The notes below the pieces were generated by a model. The model was given only the letters and a program-made list of their open reading frames with translations, made no database searches and was not told the DNA's origin. This document shows, piece after piece, positions 16,304 to 24,770 of a stretch of DNA of 38,800 nt (positions are counted from its first letter, which is position 1; each line of letters opens with the position of its first letter). Where the stretch lies: the NCBI GenBank assembly GCA_022793895.1, contig JAAWDS010000034.1, forward strand, positions 1 through 38,800, read 5' to 3'. The position numbers and the translations under genes are program-made. The DNA comes from Provencibacterium sp. GTDB lineage: Bacteria; Bacillota; Clostridia; Oscillospirales; Ruminococcaceae.

Positions 16304-17185
16304 ATGGCGCGTTTTAATTTGAAAAAGTTCAGCCTCTTCAACTGCTTGAACGCCGTCCTTTTAACGCTACTCTCGGTGCTGACGCTCTACCCGTTTTGGT
16401 ATGTGATTATGGCTTCGCTTACCACCGACACCGAGGCGGCGCGGGATATTTTCTTTTTACTGCCGGTCAAGCCCAGCCTCTCCGCCTATAAGATGGTCTT
16501 TTCGACCAGCAGCATCCTGACGGCCTACCGCAACACCCTCTTTGTCACAACGGTGGGAACGGCGCTCAGTCTGGTTCTAACCGCGCTGACCGCCTATCCG
16601 CTCTCGCGCAGAAGGCTGCGCGGCGGAAAGATACTCACCCTTCTCATCTATTTTACCATGCTCTTCAGCGGGGGCATGATCCCCACCTTCTTAGTGGTCA
16701 AAAGCCTGGGGCTGTATGACAGCCTTTGGGCGCTGATTCTGCCCAAGGCCGTTACCGTCTACAATCTGCTGTTGATGCTCAGTTTTTTTAAGTCTATCCC
16801 CGAAAGTCTGGAGGAATCGGCCAGTATTGAGGGTGCCAACGATCTGATGATCCTTTTTCAGATCATCATCCCCTTGTCCATGCCCATCTTTGCGACCATG
16901 ATTTTATTTTATGCGGTCGCCTATTGGAACGCTTGGTTTGATGCGGTGCTCTATATCTCCAAATCAACCCGCTACCCATTGCAGCTCGTTTTGCGGGAGA
17001 TTGTGCAGCAGGTGGATCTCAGCTATGTCGGCGGGGGAGGAAGCGACGTAACCATGTCGGATATGACCATTCAGTCGGTGCGCATGGCTACCATCGTGGT
17101 AGCGATTCTGCCGATCATGGTGGTTTACCCCTTCCTACAGAAATATTTTGTCAAGGGCGTGATGATCGGCGCGGTTAAGGCTTGA
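16304..17185 (+). CDS. ABC sugar permease, YtcP type (locus B)
   Basis: A 293-residue permease. The start at ATG 16304 (MARFNLKK) follows GGGAGG by 7 bases; an in-frame ATG at 16289 would overlap the previous gene. The EAA loop reads EESASIEGAND, and the C-terminus V-Y-P-F-L-Q-K-Y-F-V-K-G-V-M-I-G is typical of the YtcP group. It is the partner of the LplB-type permease just upstream and of the lipoprotein downstream. Confidence 0.93.
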   Translation: MARFNLKKFSLFNCLNAVLLTLLSVLTLYPFWYVIMASLTTDTEAARDIFFLLPVKPSLSAYKMVFSTSSILTAYRNTLFVTTVGTALSLVLTALTAYPLSRRRLRGGKILTLLIYFTMLFSGGMIPTFLVVKSLGLYDSLWALILPKAVTVYNLLLMLSFFKSIPESLEESASIEGANDLMILFQIIIPLSMPIFATMILFYAVAYWNAWFDAVLYISKSTRYPLQLVLREIVQQVDLSYVGGGGSDVTMSDMTIQSVRMATIVVAILPIMVVYPFLQKYFVKGVMIGAVKA

Positions 17186-17320
17186 GCGCCGGCTGCCAAA
17201 ATGAGGGGAGGCGATAGAAGGCCGCTGCCCGCAAAGGAAAAAACACGAAGGAAAAGGGCCGGTATACCCGCGGCATGCCGGTCCCGAATGGAAAAGGCCG
17301 TGGAGAAATGGGGCATTACC

Positions 17321-18931
17321 ATGAATGTGAAACGCATTACCGCCAGTCTGGTTCTAGGGGCAGTGCTGCTGTCCGCCGTCGGATGCAGCAGCGGCGGCGG
17401 TTCCGCCCAGAGCGCGGCGTCCTCTGCGGCGCCTGCGCCCGCATCCTCCGGCAAGGAGCCGGCAGCCTCCTCCAGTGCACCGCAGCAGCAGGAGTCCATC
17501 TCCGGCTATACCGATGATGAGAGCGAGCGTTGCAGCTTTACCATTATGATGGGCAAGCAGTTCGACGTGCCGCCCGGAAACCCGGTCGAGCAGTTCCTGG
17601 GCGAAAAATTCAACTGCGACCTGGAATTTATGCTGGTACCCCGCGGCACCGACGACTATTTGAACAAGTGCAATCTGGTGCTGGCGTCGGGCGAATATCC
17701 GGATCTCATCCAGTTTGACCGGCCCGCCATTGTGCAGACCTATGTGGATGAAAACGTGCTGATCCCGCTGGATGGGCTGGTGCAGGAGTACGGTCAGGAA
17801 ATTTTGGCGATACGGCCGGATGACCTGTGGATCAACTGCACCTATAACGGCCAGCGGATGGTAACGCCGGTCCAGTCGCGCACCGCCTGCGTCGTTCCGA
17901 TTATCCGGATGGACTGGCTGGAAAAGCTGAACCTCAAGGTCCCGGAGACGCTGGAGGAATATGAAAACGTCATCCGCGCCTTTACCGAGGACGACCCGGA
18001 TGGAAACGGGCAGAAGGATACCTACGGCATCTCCGGCCCGAACAACCCCTCCACCGAGTGGTTTACCCAGGCTTTCGCCTATTGCGGGGTATGGCCCTAT
18101 GACTGGCAGGAGCGCGACGGGAAGCTCGTTCGCGGCTCGATTATGCCGGAGATGAAGGAAGCGCTCAAGCTGATCAACAAATGGTATACCAACGGCTGGA
18201 TCGATCCGGAATTTGCCCTTTATTCCCGCGACAAGTTTGAAGAGGTGCTGGGCTTTGGGACCTTCGGCTCCTACAGCTATGACCCGCAGCGGCTGGATCC
18301 TGCCTTTGATATCGGCTTAAAGGCGCTGTATGAGAAGCAGCCGGATGCGCTCTTCGCCGCTTACAAGCCCATTAAGGACAAGGATGGAAACCCCGGCCAG
18401 CTTCACCACCCCGACAACCGCTCCGGTATCTTTTTCGGCATCACGACCGCCTGCGAGAATCCGGCGCGCGCGATGAAAATCTGCAACTATATCGGCTCTG
18501 AAGAGGGCTACGTGCGGGTGCGGTATGGCGAAGAGGGCGTACAGTACGAGATCAAGGACGGCCAGATGCAGTTTATCGGGGAATGGGGCGACATCAACAA
18601 GCGTACCCAGGAGGGCCTTTCCATCCAGTACTGCAACATCATGCGGCGGGAATATGAGGACCGGATGGGCAACGGGACGATGCAGGACGCGCTGGCGATG
18701 ATGCGCGAAAACATGGTGCCGAGCTCCCCCATCTTTGTGACGACGCCGGCCAATCTGGAATACGATACGCTGCTGCGGCAGTTGGAAACCGAAGCCTTTG
18801 TCCAGATTATCACAGCGCCCAAGGGGACGGATGTCGATACCGTCTTTGATGAATATGTGGAGAAATGGCTCTCCACCGGCGGCCAGCAGGTTACGGATGC
18901 AATCAACGAGGAATATGCGAAGGTAAAATAA
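17321..18931 (+). CDS. ABC sugar transporter solute-binding lipoprotein (locus B)
   Basis: A 536-residue extracellular lipoprotein. The start at ATG 17321 (MNVKRIT) gives a clean signal peptide with lipobox S-A-V-G-C (Cys 22); the frame runs upstream to 17201 but those 40 residues are basic and do not look like a signal. A Ser/Ala/Pro linker (about 23-75) precedes the binding domain. A calcium-loop-like D-D-P-D-G-N-G-Q-K-D-T-Y-G lies near residues 222-235, a feature of the LplA/LipO group that the locus A receptors lack. It should feed the two permeases upstream. It is only distantly related to the locus A pair, so its ligand probably differs. Confidence 0.92.
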   Translation: MNVKRITASLVLGAVLLSAVGCSSGGGSAQSAASSAAPAPASSGKEPAASSSAPQQQESISGYTDDESERCSFTIMMGKQFDVPPGNPVEQFLGEKFNCDLEFMLVPRGTDDYLNKCNLVLASGEYPDLIQFDRPAIVQTYVDENVLIPLDGLVQEYGQEILAIRPDDLWINCTYNGQRMVTPVQSRTACVVPIIRMDWLEKLNLKVPETLEEYENVIRAFTEDDPDGNGQKDTYGISGPNNPSTEWFTQAFAYCGVWPYDWQERDGKLVRGSIMPEMKEALKLINKWYTNGWIDPEFALYSRDKFEEVLGFGTFGSYSYDPQRLDPAFDIGLKALYEKQPDALFAAYKPIKDKDGNPGQLHHPDNRSGIFFGITTACENPARAMKICNYIGSEEGYVRVRYGEEGVQYEIKDGQMQFIGEWGDINKRTQEGLSIQYCNIMRREYEDRMGNGTMQDALAMMRENMVPSSPIFVTTPANLEYDTLLRQLETEAFVQIITAPKGTDVDTVFDEYVEKWLSTGGQQVTDAINEEYAKVK

Positions 18932-18981
18932 TAAAACGGGCGCGGCCTCGGAGCCGCCCGGATATTTCAAGGACAGAATGC

Positions 18982-19010
18982 GCTGCGGCGGGGCGCGTCC
19001 CCGCCGCAGC
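18982..19010. other. GC-rich hairpin between receptor and two-component genes
   Basis: Twelve-base arms (18982-18993 and 18999-19010) pair perfectly around CGCGT, just upstream of the response-regulator ribosome binding site. There is no U-tract. It is probably an mRNA stability or partial termination element that lets the transporter be expressed more strongly than the regulators. Confidence 0.5.
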
Positions 19011-19038
19011 GGCATGGACGCTTTTCGGAGGCGGATGG

Positions 19039-20454
19039 ATGTATCGTGTGGTCATAGTCGATGATGAGCCATGGTCGATCAAAAGCGTAGCGAACTTTTT
19101 AAGGGGCTATGCCCCGCATTTTCAGATCGTTTTGGAGACGACCGACCCGGCGGAGGCCCTGACCTATATTTTAAAGGAAAAGCCGGACGTGGTTTTCACC
19201 GATATTCGGATGCCGGGGATCTCCGGCCTGGAGCTTCTGCGGCGGGCGCGCCTGGCGGGGTGCGCTTCCGAATTTATCATGGTCAGCGGCTTTGCCGATT
19301 TTTCTTATGCGAAGGAGTCCATTCGCTCAGGGGTGTCAGACTACCTGCTCAAGCCCTTGGATCGGGAGGAGTTTGGCGCCGCTATGGTCAACCTGCGCCG
19401 GCAGCTGGAACGCAGCCGGAAGGTGAGCGATTATCACCTGATCGAGCGGATCCTTTCCCGGCAGATACCGGAACGGGAACTGCTGGAAATGCTGCGGCTG
19501 CCGCAGGATGCGCCAAGCCTGCAAGCGATAGCGCTCAAATATGAACGGCAGCCTTCCTGCACGCTGCTTGAGGGGCTGTTAGGGGCGATTCCCCACCGGC
19601 GTCTGCTCGCCGGCAGCGGCCGCGAGGTCTGCCTGTGCTGTACCGGGCGGGATCTCTACCCGCAGTTATCTCAACAATTTGGAGAAGAACCGGTCTATGC
19701 CGGCATCAGCCCTCTGTTTTCCCCGCAGGAGGGGATCGCGCGGGGACTCAAGCGGGCGCTGGCCGCAGCGGACGGCAGCTTTATCGACAAGGAACGCAAA
19801 ATTTTCCGCTATTCTCCGCAGAACCTGCCCGCTATGCGGCAGGTGTGCGCCCGGCTGCGCCAGGCTTTGGAGGAAAAGAACCGGCGGGCGCTGGAGGAAT
19901 TGTTTCTTTCGATGCCGCAGGTATTCCGTGAAAATCATCTGACCTGCACGCAGGCGGCGGTTCTCTATCACGAGGTGCTTCTCTGTATCCTGGAGCGTCG
20001 GGAGGGCGCGCAGGAGGAGGTGGAGCCGGAGGACCGGGAGGCAATCCTGAGCGCCTATGACAGCTTGGAAGAGCTGTGTGAATACCTGCTGGAGCTTTGC
20101 CTGAGCAGCATCCGGGCGCGGGAGGAGAATCCTGCCGCGGCTTCCGGCATCTTTTCCGATCTGCTGGACTATGTGCGCGGCCACTATGACGAGAGGCTGA
20201 AGCTCAAGGATCTGGCCGCCCGGTTCTATATCAATCCCTCCTACTGTAGCGAGATGTTCCGCAAGCATACCGGCACCTCCTTTCCCGATTATGTCACGAC
20301 GCTGCGCCTGGAAAAAGCCTGCGAGCTGCTGCGCACGGGGAAATATTCGGTGGCCAATGTCTGCGATATCGTCGGCTATGGGGATTATTTTTATTTCAAT
20401 AGGGTCTTTAAGAAGCGGTTCGGCGTGACGCCCTCCCAATACAAAGCGAGATAG
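19039..20454 (+). CDS. Response regulator, REC plus AraC helix-turn-helix (YesN type)
   Basis: A 471-residue cytoplasmic response regulator. The receiver domain is at about 1-120, with acidic residues D8 and D9, the phosphoacceptor D55 in F-T-D-I-R-M-P-G and K105 in D-Y-L-L-K-P-L-D. A middle region of unclear fold follows, then an AraC-type DNA-binding domain at about 370-470 ending in G-V-T-P-S-Q-Y-K. The start at ATG 19039 has GGAGG at 7 bases; upstream extension to 18865 overlaps the receptor gene. The cognate kinase follows after 11 bases. By family precedent it activates the surrounding sugar uptake genes. Confidence 0.93.
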   Translation: MYRVVIVDDEPWSIKSVANFLRGYAPHFQIVLETTDPAEALTYILKEKPDVVFTDIRMPGISGLELLRRARLAGCASEFIMVSGFADFSYAKESIRSGVSDYLLKPLDREEFGAAMVNLRRQLERSRKVSDYHLIERILSRQIPERELLEMLRLPQDAPSLQAIALKYERQPSCTLLEGLLGAIPHRRLLAGSGREVCLCCTGRDLYPQLSQQFGEEPVYAGISPLFSPQEGIARGLKRALAAADGSFIDKERKIFRYSPQNLPAMRQVCARLRQALEEKNRRALEELFLSMPQVFRENHLTCTQAAVLYHEVLLCILERREGAQEEVEPEDREAILSAYDSLEELCEYLLELCLSSIRAREENPAAASGIFSDLLDYVRGHYDERLKLKDLAARFYINPSYCSEMFRKHTGTSFPDYVTTLRLEKACELLRTGKYSVANVCDIVGYGDYFYFNRVFKKRFGVTPSQYKAR

Positions 20455-20465
20455 GAGGACGGCAT

Positions 20466-22304
20466 ATGAAAAAAGCCTGTGGGATCCGCGCCCAGATCAC
20501 CCTGCTGATCGCCGTGGCGGCTGCGCTGATTGCGCTCATGCAGGTCTACTATTACAGCGGCTTCTATCAGATGATGGAGGAGCGGGAGGATCGCTACCGG
20601 ATGGAAAGCATCCGCCAGATGGAGGCGAACCTGCTGACCATTCAGCAGGGGATCCTAGCGACCGCCGACACAGTCTCCTTCAGCCGCCAGACTCAGGAAT
20701 ATCTTCGGGATAAAAGCGTGGCCTCCCAGTTCGGCAACTATGAAAAGGTCCGGGACCTGCTTCTCAGCGTCAAGAGCGCCAACCGCAATATTGCGGCGGT
20801 TATGCTGCTGGATCTGGACGGCCGGGTCAGCGGACAGTATGGCGCTGGGGATCTGCGCGTGATGCGCCGGATCGGGCGGCAGTTTGATTTCACCTACCGC
20901 AGCGCGCAGCGCGCCGGGTACTATGCCATCGCCGACGAGGATGAAGAGAACGGGTTTGCTTACGCCTACGTTCAGCCCATCCAGCGCGCGCTCGCAGAGG
21001 ATGAATCCAGCCAGGCCGCCGGCACCTGCATCATTTTGCTCAACTTGCAGAATATCGACCGTATCATGACCTCCATCTCCCCGGTCACCGGGGCCTGCCT
21101 GCTTTTCCTCGACCGGGAGAACCGGGTGATCTCCTCCAACCGGCAGGAGATGGGGGGCGCGTTCTTTGACCTGGAGGGGTACGCCGCCCAGGCCCGGAAG
21201 TCCGGGGGAAGCACGGTGGACTTCTCCGGGGAGCCCTGTTTTTTCCAGTACCAAGATGTTGAGGAGACGGGGTGGAAAATCGTTTCGATCCTCCCGGAAA
21301 AGGAAGTGACCGGCAGCCTGAAGAAAGTACGGGCAACCGGCGCGCTGTTAGGCGGTGCGACGGTGGCGTTTCTCATTCTCTGGGGATACCGGCTGGTGCG
21401 CGGCATCGGCATCCCCATCCAGCAGATGGCACAGGTGATGCAGCGGGTGGGGGATGGGGACGGCGCTGCGCGCATGTATGTCAGCGTACACAACGAGCTG
21501 GAAATGCTGGGAGACGGCGTTAACCGCATGCTCGATCGGATCGAAGAGGGCAGCCGCAGGCTGATTGAGGCCAATACCCGGCTGTATGAGGAGAAGCTGC
21601 TCAAAAAGCAGGCGCAGATCAACGCGCTGCAAAGCCAGATCAATCCGCACTTTCTGTATAACACACTCAATTGCATCAGCGGTATCGCCTCCGAGTACCA
21701 GGCGGACCCCATCATAGATGTCGCGTCGGCCCTCTCGATGATCCTGCGCTACAGCATCAAGGAGCCGGGGATGGTCCCGGTCAGCGACGAGATGCGCTGT
21801 GTGGATAGCTATCTGAAGATCATCCGCATCCGCTATCCGGAAAGATTCCAGTATGATATCCGCGTCGATGAAGAAATTTGGGGGTGCTCCATCCCCAAGC
21901 TGACCCTACAGCCGCTGATTGAAAATGCCGTATACCATGGGCTAGAAAAGCGCCCGCACGGTGGAATTCTGACGGTGAAGGGCTTTATCGGATCGGAGGG
22001 CGATATCTGCTTTGAGGTAAAGGATAACGGCGCGGGAATCTCACCAGGGGATCTGCGGCGCATCCGTGCGCTTCTTCACCGGGGAAGAGAGCGGGAGGTA
22101 TGCTTTTCGGAGAAGGATAAGCGGTGCATTGGACTTATCAACATTGACCGGCGGCTGCAAATGGTTTTTGGAGAAAGCTATGGCATCCGGCTGGAAAGCT
22201 CCTGCCAGGAGGGGACAACCGTCGCCTTTTCCTTTCCGGGGGAGGCTTTTAAAAAATCCGAAGAAAAGGAGGGCGGGGGATCAGGCTGCTGGGGTAGAGA
22301 ATAA
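20466..22304 (+). CDS. Sensor histidine kinase, YesM type
   Basis: A 612-residue membrane kinase. A transmembrane segment at about 9-29, an extracytoplasmic Cache-like sensor (about 30-288) and a second transmembrane segment at about 290-310 are followed by a HAMP linker with coiled coil. The His-kinase dimerisation domain has INPHFLYNTLN with the phosphorylated H395, and the ATPase domain has N487 in LIENAVYHG and a D-N-G-A-G box. AGGAGG precedes the ATG. It would sense an oligosaccharide, directly or through the lipoprotein, and phosphorylate the response regulator encoded just upstream. The C-terminal tail after the ATPase domain is short and charged. Confidence 0.93.
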   Translation: MKKACGIRAQITLLIAVAAALIALMQVYYYSGFYQMMEEREDRYRMESIRQMEANLLTIQQGILATADTVSFSRQTQEYLRDKSVASQFGNYEKVRDLLLSVKSANRNIAAVMLLDLDGRVSGQYGAGDLRVMRRIGRQFDFTYRSAQRAGYYAIADEDEENGFAYAYVQPIQRALAEDESSQAAGTCIILLNLQNIDRIMTSISPVTGACLLFLDRENRVISSNRQEMGGAFFDLEGYAAQARKSGGSTVDFSGEPCFFQYQDVEETGWKIVSILPEKEVTGSLKKVRATGALLGGATVAFLILWGYRLVRGIGIPIQQMAQVMQRVGDGDGAARMYVSVHNELEMLGDGVNRMLDRIEEGSRRLIEANTRLYEEKLLKKQAQINALQSQINPHFLYNTLNCISGIASEYQADPIIDVASALSMILRYSIKEPGMVPVSDEMRCVDSYLKIIRIRYPERFQYDIRVDEEIWGCSIPKLTLQPLIENAVYHGLEKRPHGGILTVKGFIGSEGDICFEVKDNGAGISPGDLRRIRALLHRGREREVCFSEKDKRCIGLINIDRRLQMVFGESYGIRLESSCQEGTTVAFSFPGEAFKKSEEKEGGGSGCWGRE

Positions 22305-22338
22305 ACAGGCCTTGGAAGTGAGGAAGGAGTCGAAAAAG

Positions 22339-23364
22339 ATGAAAGAAACCGGCATTAAGGAGCTTAGAAGCTACATAGAGCAGGCAATGCGCGCCTGCGG
22401 GCTGACCGAAGAGAACGCGGGAACGGTGGCGGACGTCTTTATCCGGGCCACCCTGCGTGGTGTGGGACACCACGATATCTATGACTTTTTGCCGCGGGTC
22501 CAGTGGCTGCGTGAAGGGAAGGCCGTACCCAATCCGGTATACCGGCTACAGGCGGCCTTTGGCGGCGTTGAGAGCTATGACGCCGGGAACGGGCTGGGAG
22601 AGCTGGGCTGTAGCTTCGGCATGGAGCGGGCCATGCAGTTGGCGGAAGAGCATGGAATCGGCCTCTGCGCGCTGCGCAACACCAACCATTTCCTGGCGGC
22701 CGCCCCCTATGTGGAACGGGCGGCCGAAAAGGGCTTCATCGGCCTGCTGCTCTGCAAGGGGGGCGTAAGCATGGGCGCGCCGGGAAGGCCGGGGGCCTGC
22801 ATGAGCGCGCTGCCGATGGGCTTTGCCTACCCAACGGACGGGATCTATCCGGTGATGCTCGACGCCTGCATGGCCTACGCCTCCTTTGGACAGCTACAGA
22901 TGCGCGCCAAAAAGGGGGAGCCCGTTCCGGAATGGTGGGGGCTAGATAAGGAGGGAAAGCCGACCGCCGACCCGATGAAGCTCGCGCAGGGAACGCGCTT
23001 CCCCATCGGCGGCCATAAGGGCTTTGGGCTGGCGATGCTGGGCGAGGTGCTCACCTCGGTGCTCTCGCAGGGCTGCATCCTGGATGAAAAAGAGACTGGC
23101 GACGGCCTCCAGAACTGGTCGGCGCATACGGCCATCGCCATCAAGGCGGATGCGCTGATGGACATCGGCGCCTTTAAAAAACGGGCCGGTACGCTTTCCC
23201 GGCGCAGCGAGGCGCGCGCGCCCGGACTGCATATCCCCGGAATGGGATCCTGGAAAGCGCGGGAGGCGTTTACCGGGAAGGGCGCGTTCTCCCTGGAGGA
23301 TGAACTGTGTGAAAAACTGGATCAGATAGCCGGGGAGCTGAATATCCCCAAACTGTCTAAATAA
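22339..23364 (+). CDS. Malate/L-lactate dehydrogenase family (Ldh2) oxidoreductase
   Basis: A 341-residue NAD(P)H-dependent oxidoreductase of the Ldh2 family, which includes ureidoglycolate and 2,3-diketogulonate reductases and does not have a classical Rossmann fold. The N-terminal G-V-x-x-H-D segment and the N-T-N-H-F-L-A-A-A-P-Y-V-E-R-A-A segment (family pattern N-H-F-G-x-A-x-Y) hold the probable catalytic His. Another landmark is G-G-H-K-G-F-G-L-A-M-L. The start at ATG 22339 has AAGGAG at 9 bases; the longer frame from 22066 overlaps the kinase. In this operon it would reduce or oxidise a keto-acid or keto-sugar made from the imported glycan. The substrate cannot be read from sequence. 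Confidence 0.88.
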   Translation: MKETGIKELRSYIEQAMRACGLTEENAGTVADVFIRATLRGVGHHDIYDFLPRVQWLREGKAVPNPVYRLQAAFGGVESYDAGNGLGELGCSFGMERAMQLAEEHGIGLCALRNTNHFLAAAPYVERAAEKGFIGLLLCKGGVSMGAPGRPGACMSALPMGFAYPTDGIYPVMLDACMAYASFGQLQMRAKKGEPVPEWWGLDKEGKPTADPMKLAQGTRFPIGGHKGFGLAMLGEVLTSVLSQGCILDEKETGDGLQNWSAHTAIAIKADALMDIGAFKKRAGTLSRRSEARAPGLHIPGMGSWKAREAFTGKGAFSLEDELCEKLDQIAGELNIPKLSK

Positions 23365-23379
23365 AGGAGAGAATGTGTA

Positions 23380-24690
23380 ATGTACATACAAGAAGTGGCG
23401 GCAAGCCTATATGCCTGGGACCTGGCCGACGAGGGGATCGAGCGGATCGCCGGTACCCTGCAAGAGCGCAGCTTGGTCAACTGTCTATACCTGGTCGGAG
23501 TGATGCACTATGAAAAACGCCCCTTGACCAGCCTTTTCTACACCCATAATCCGGTGCGCAAATATTACCTCCCCGAAAACAGCCGGGTCTATTACCGGCT
23601 CGATCCGGCGAGCTTTAAAAACACCCGGCTCAAGCCCAGGTTCTCCCAGCAGGAGTTCTTAGCGGGTACCGACTGGCTGGATGTGCTGACCCAGGAGGCG
23701 CGCCGCAGGGGGATGAAGGCGGGTATCGAGTTGAGCCATACCATTTTCGACACCGATATTGCGCGCAGCGAATTTCCGGATACCCTGCAAGTCAACGTGG
23801 AAGGGGAGCCGATCAACGCCGTCCAGGGGATGCTCTGCCCCAATCATCCGGACGTACATGAATATCAGCGGGCCATGTTTTACGACACGGTGAAAAACCA
23901 TGATGTGGACCTGGTGCAGACCTGCCTGCTGACCTTTGCAGAAGGGAGCATAGCGAAAGCCCCCTGGTTCTTTGAGCCGTGGATGGATATCGAGCATCCC
24001 AGCCTAGGGGCGCTTCTGGGGCTGGCCAACGGCGGCTGCTTCTGTAAGCACTGTCAGGAAAAGGCGAACCGGCTGGGGTATGATTGGGAGCGGATGGTAC
24101 GGGACGTTAAAAAGCTGCGCCGGGTAGCCGGCGCCACCCCCTACCGGTTCCAGCAGGAGCTGATGGAGAACAACCTGACGCTCGGCTCCAATGTATCGGA
24201 GAGCCTTTTGCTGATTGAATATCCGGGGCTGCTGGACTTTATCCGTTTCCGGATCGATTCGATTACCGAGCTGTTCCGCGATATTTATGAAAGCGTGCAT
24301 GAGGCGAAGCCGGAGATTGATTTCCGCTACAACAACCATGTCCGGCTCCCGGAATATACCGGGATCTCCTTTAAGCACATCGCTCCCTATCTGGATTCGG
24401 TGCGGGATTCGGACTACAGCGAGCAAACGGGGGCTAAGGATGGCTTTGTCTACAAGCGCAACACGCTGTTCAAGATCCGGCGCGGGATCGGCTTTGATCG
24501 CAAGCTCATTGCAGCCTTGGCTTCGCGCCCCAATGCAACGCCGGAGCTGATACGCCAGTCCATCCGGGTGATGAGCGAGACGGGCGTGGACGGGATCTCG
24601 CTGGGTCACTACGACGGAGCGCATATGGAACACCTGGACGCCGTCGGGCAGGGGATCCGCGAGGCCGGGATCGAGGTGCGGACGGAATAG
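23380..24690 (+). CDS. TIM-barrel-like protein with C-x-C-x-x-C motif, putative carbohydrate-active
   Basis: A 436-residue cytoplasmic protein that I do not recognise as a named family. It starts 15 bases after the dehydrogenase, with AAAGGAG about 10 bases before the ATG. The alternation of hydrophobic strands and helices suggests a barrel. A Cys in M-L-C-P-N-H-P (residue 153) and a cluster C220-F-C222-K-H-C225 occupy the same relative positions as C-I-N-G-G-Y and C-Y-C-D-A-C in the GHL6-like protein encoded next. It looks like a distant relative of that group that lacks the C-terminal trimerisation-like domain. Acidic residues in F-E-P-W-M-D and D-S-D-Y-S-E may be catalytic. A glycosidase or lyase role is inference. 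Confidence 0.6.
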   Translation: MYIQEVAASLYAWDLADEGIERIAGTLQERSLVNCLYLVGVMHYEKRPLTSLFYTHNPVRKYYLPENSRVYYRLDPASFKNTRLKPRFSQQEFLAGTDWLDVLTQEARRRGMKAGIELSHTIFDTDIARSEFPDTLQVNVEGEPINAVQGMLCPNHPDVHEYQRAMFYDTVKNHDVDLVQTCLLTFAEGSIAKAPWFFEPWMDIEHPSLGALLGLANGGCFCKHCQEKANRLGYDWERMVRDVKKLRRVAGATPYRFQQELMENNLTLGSNVSESLLLIEYPGLLDFIRFRIDSITELFRDIYESVHEAKPEIDFRYNNHVRLPEYTGISFKHIAPYLDSVRDSDYSEQTGAKDGFVYKRNTLFKIRRGIGFDRKLIAALASRPNATPELIRQSIRVMSETGVDGISLGHYDGAHMEHLDAVGQGIREAGIEVRTE

Positions 24691-24770
24691 ACAGCGGGCT
24701 TTAGAAATTTTGGTTCCGTTTCGAGGGAAAGCAAGAGACGACCTATCACCGAAAGGAGCGTGAACGGAAA

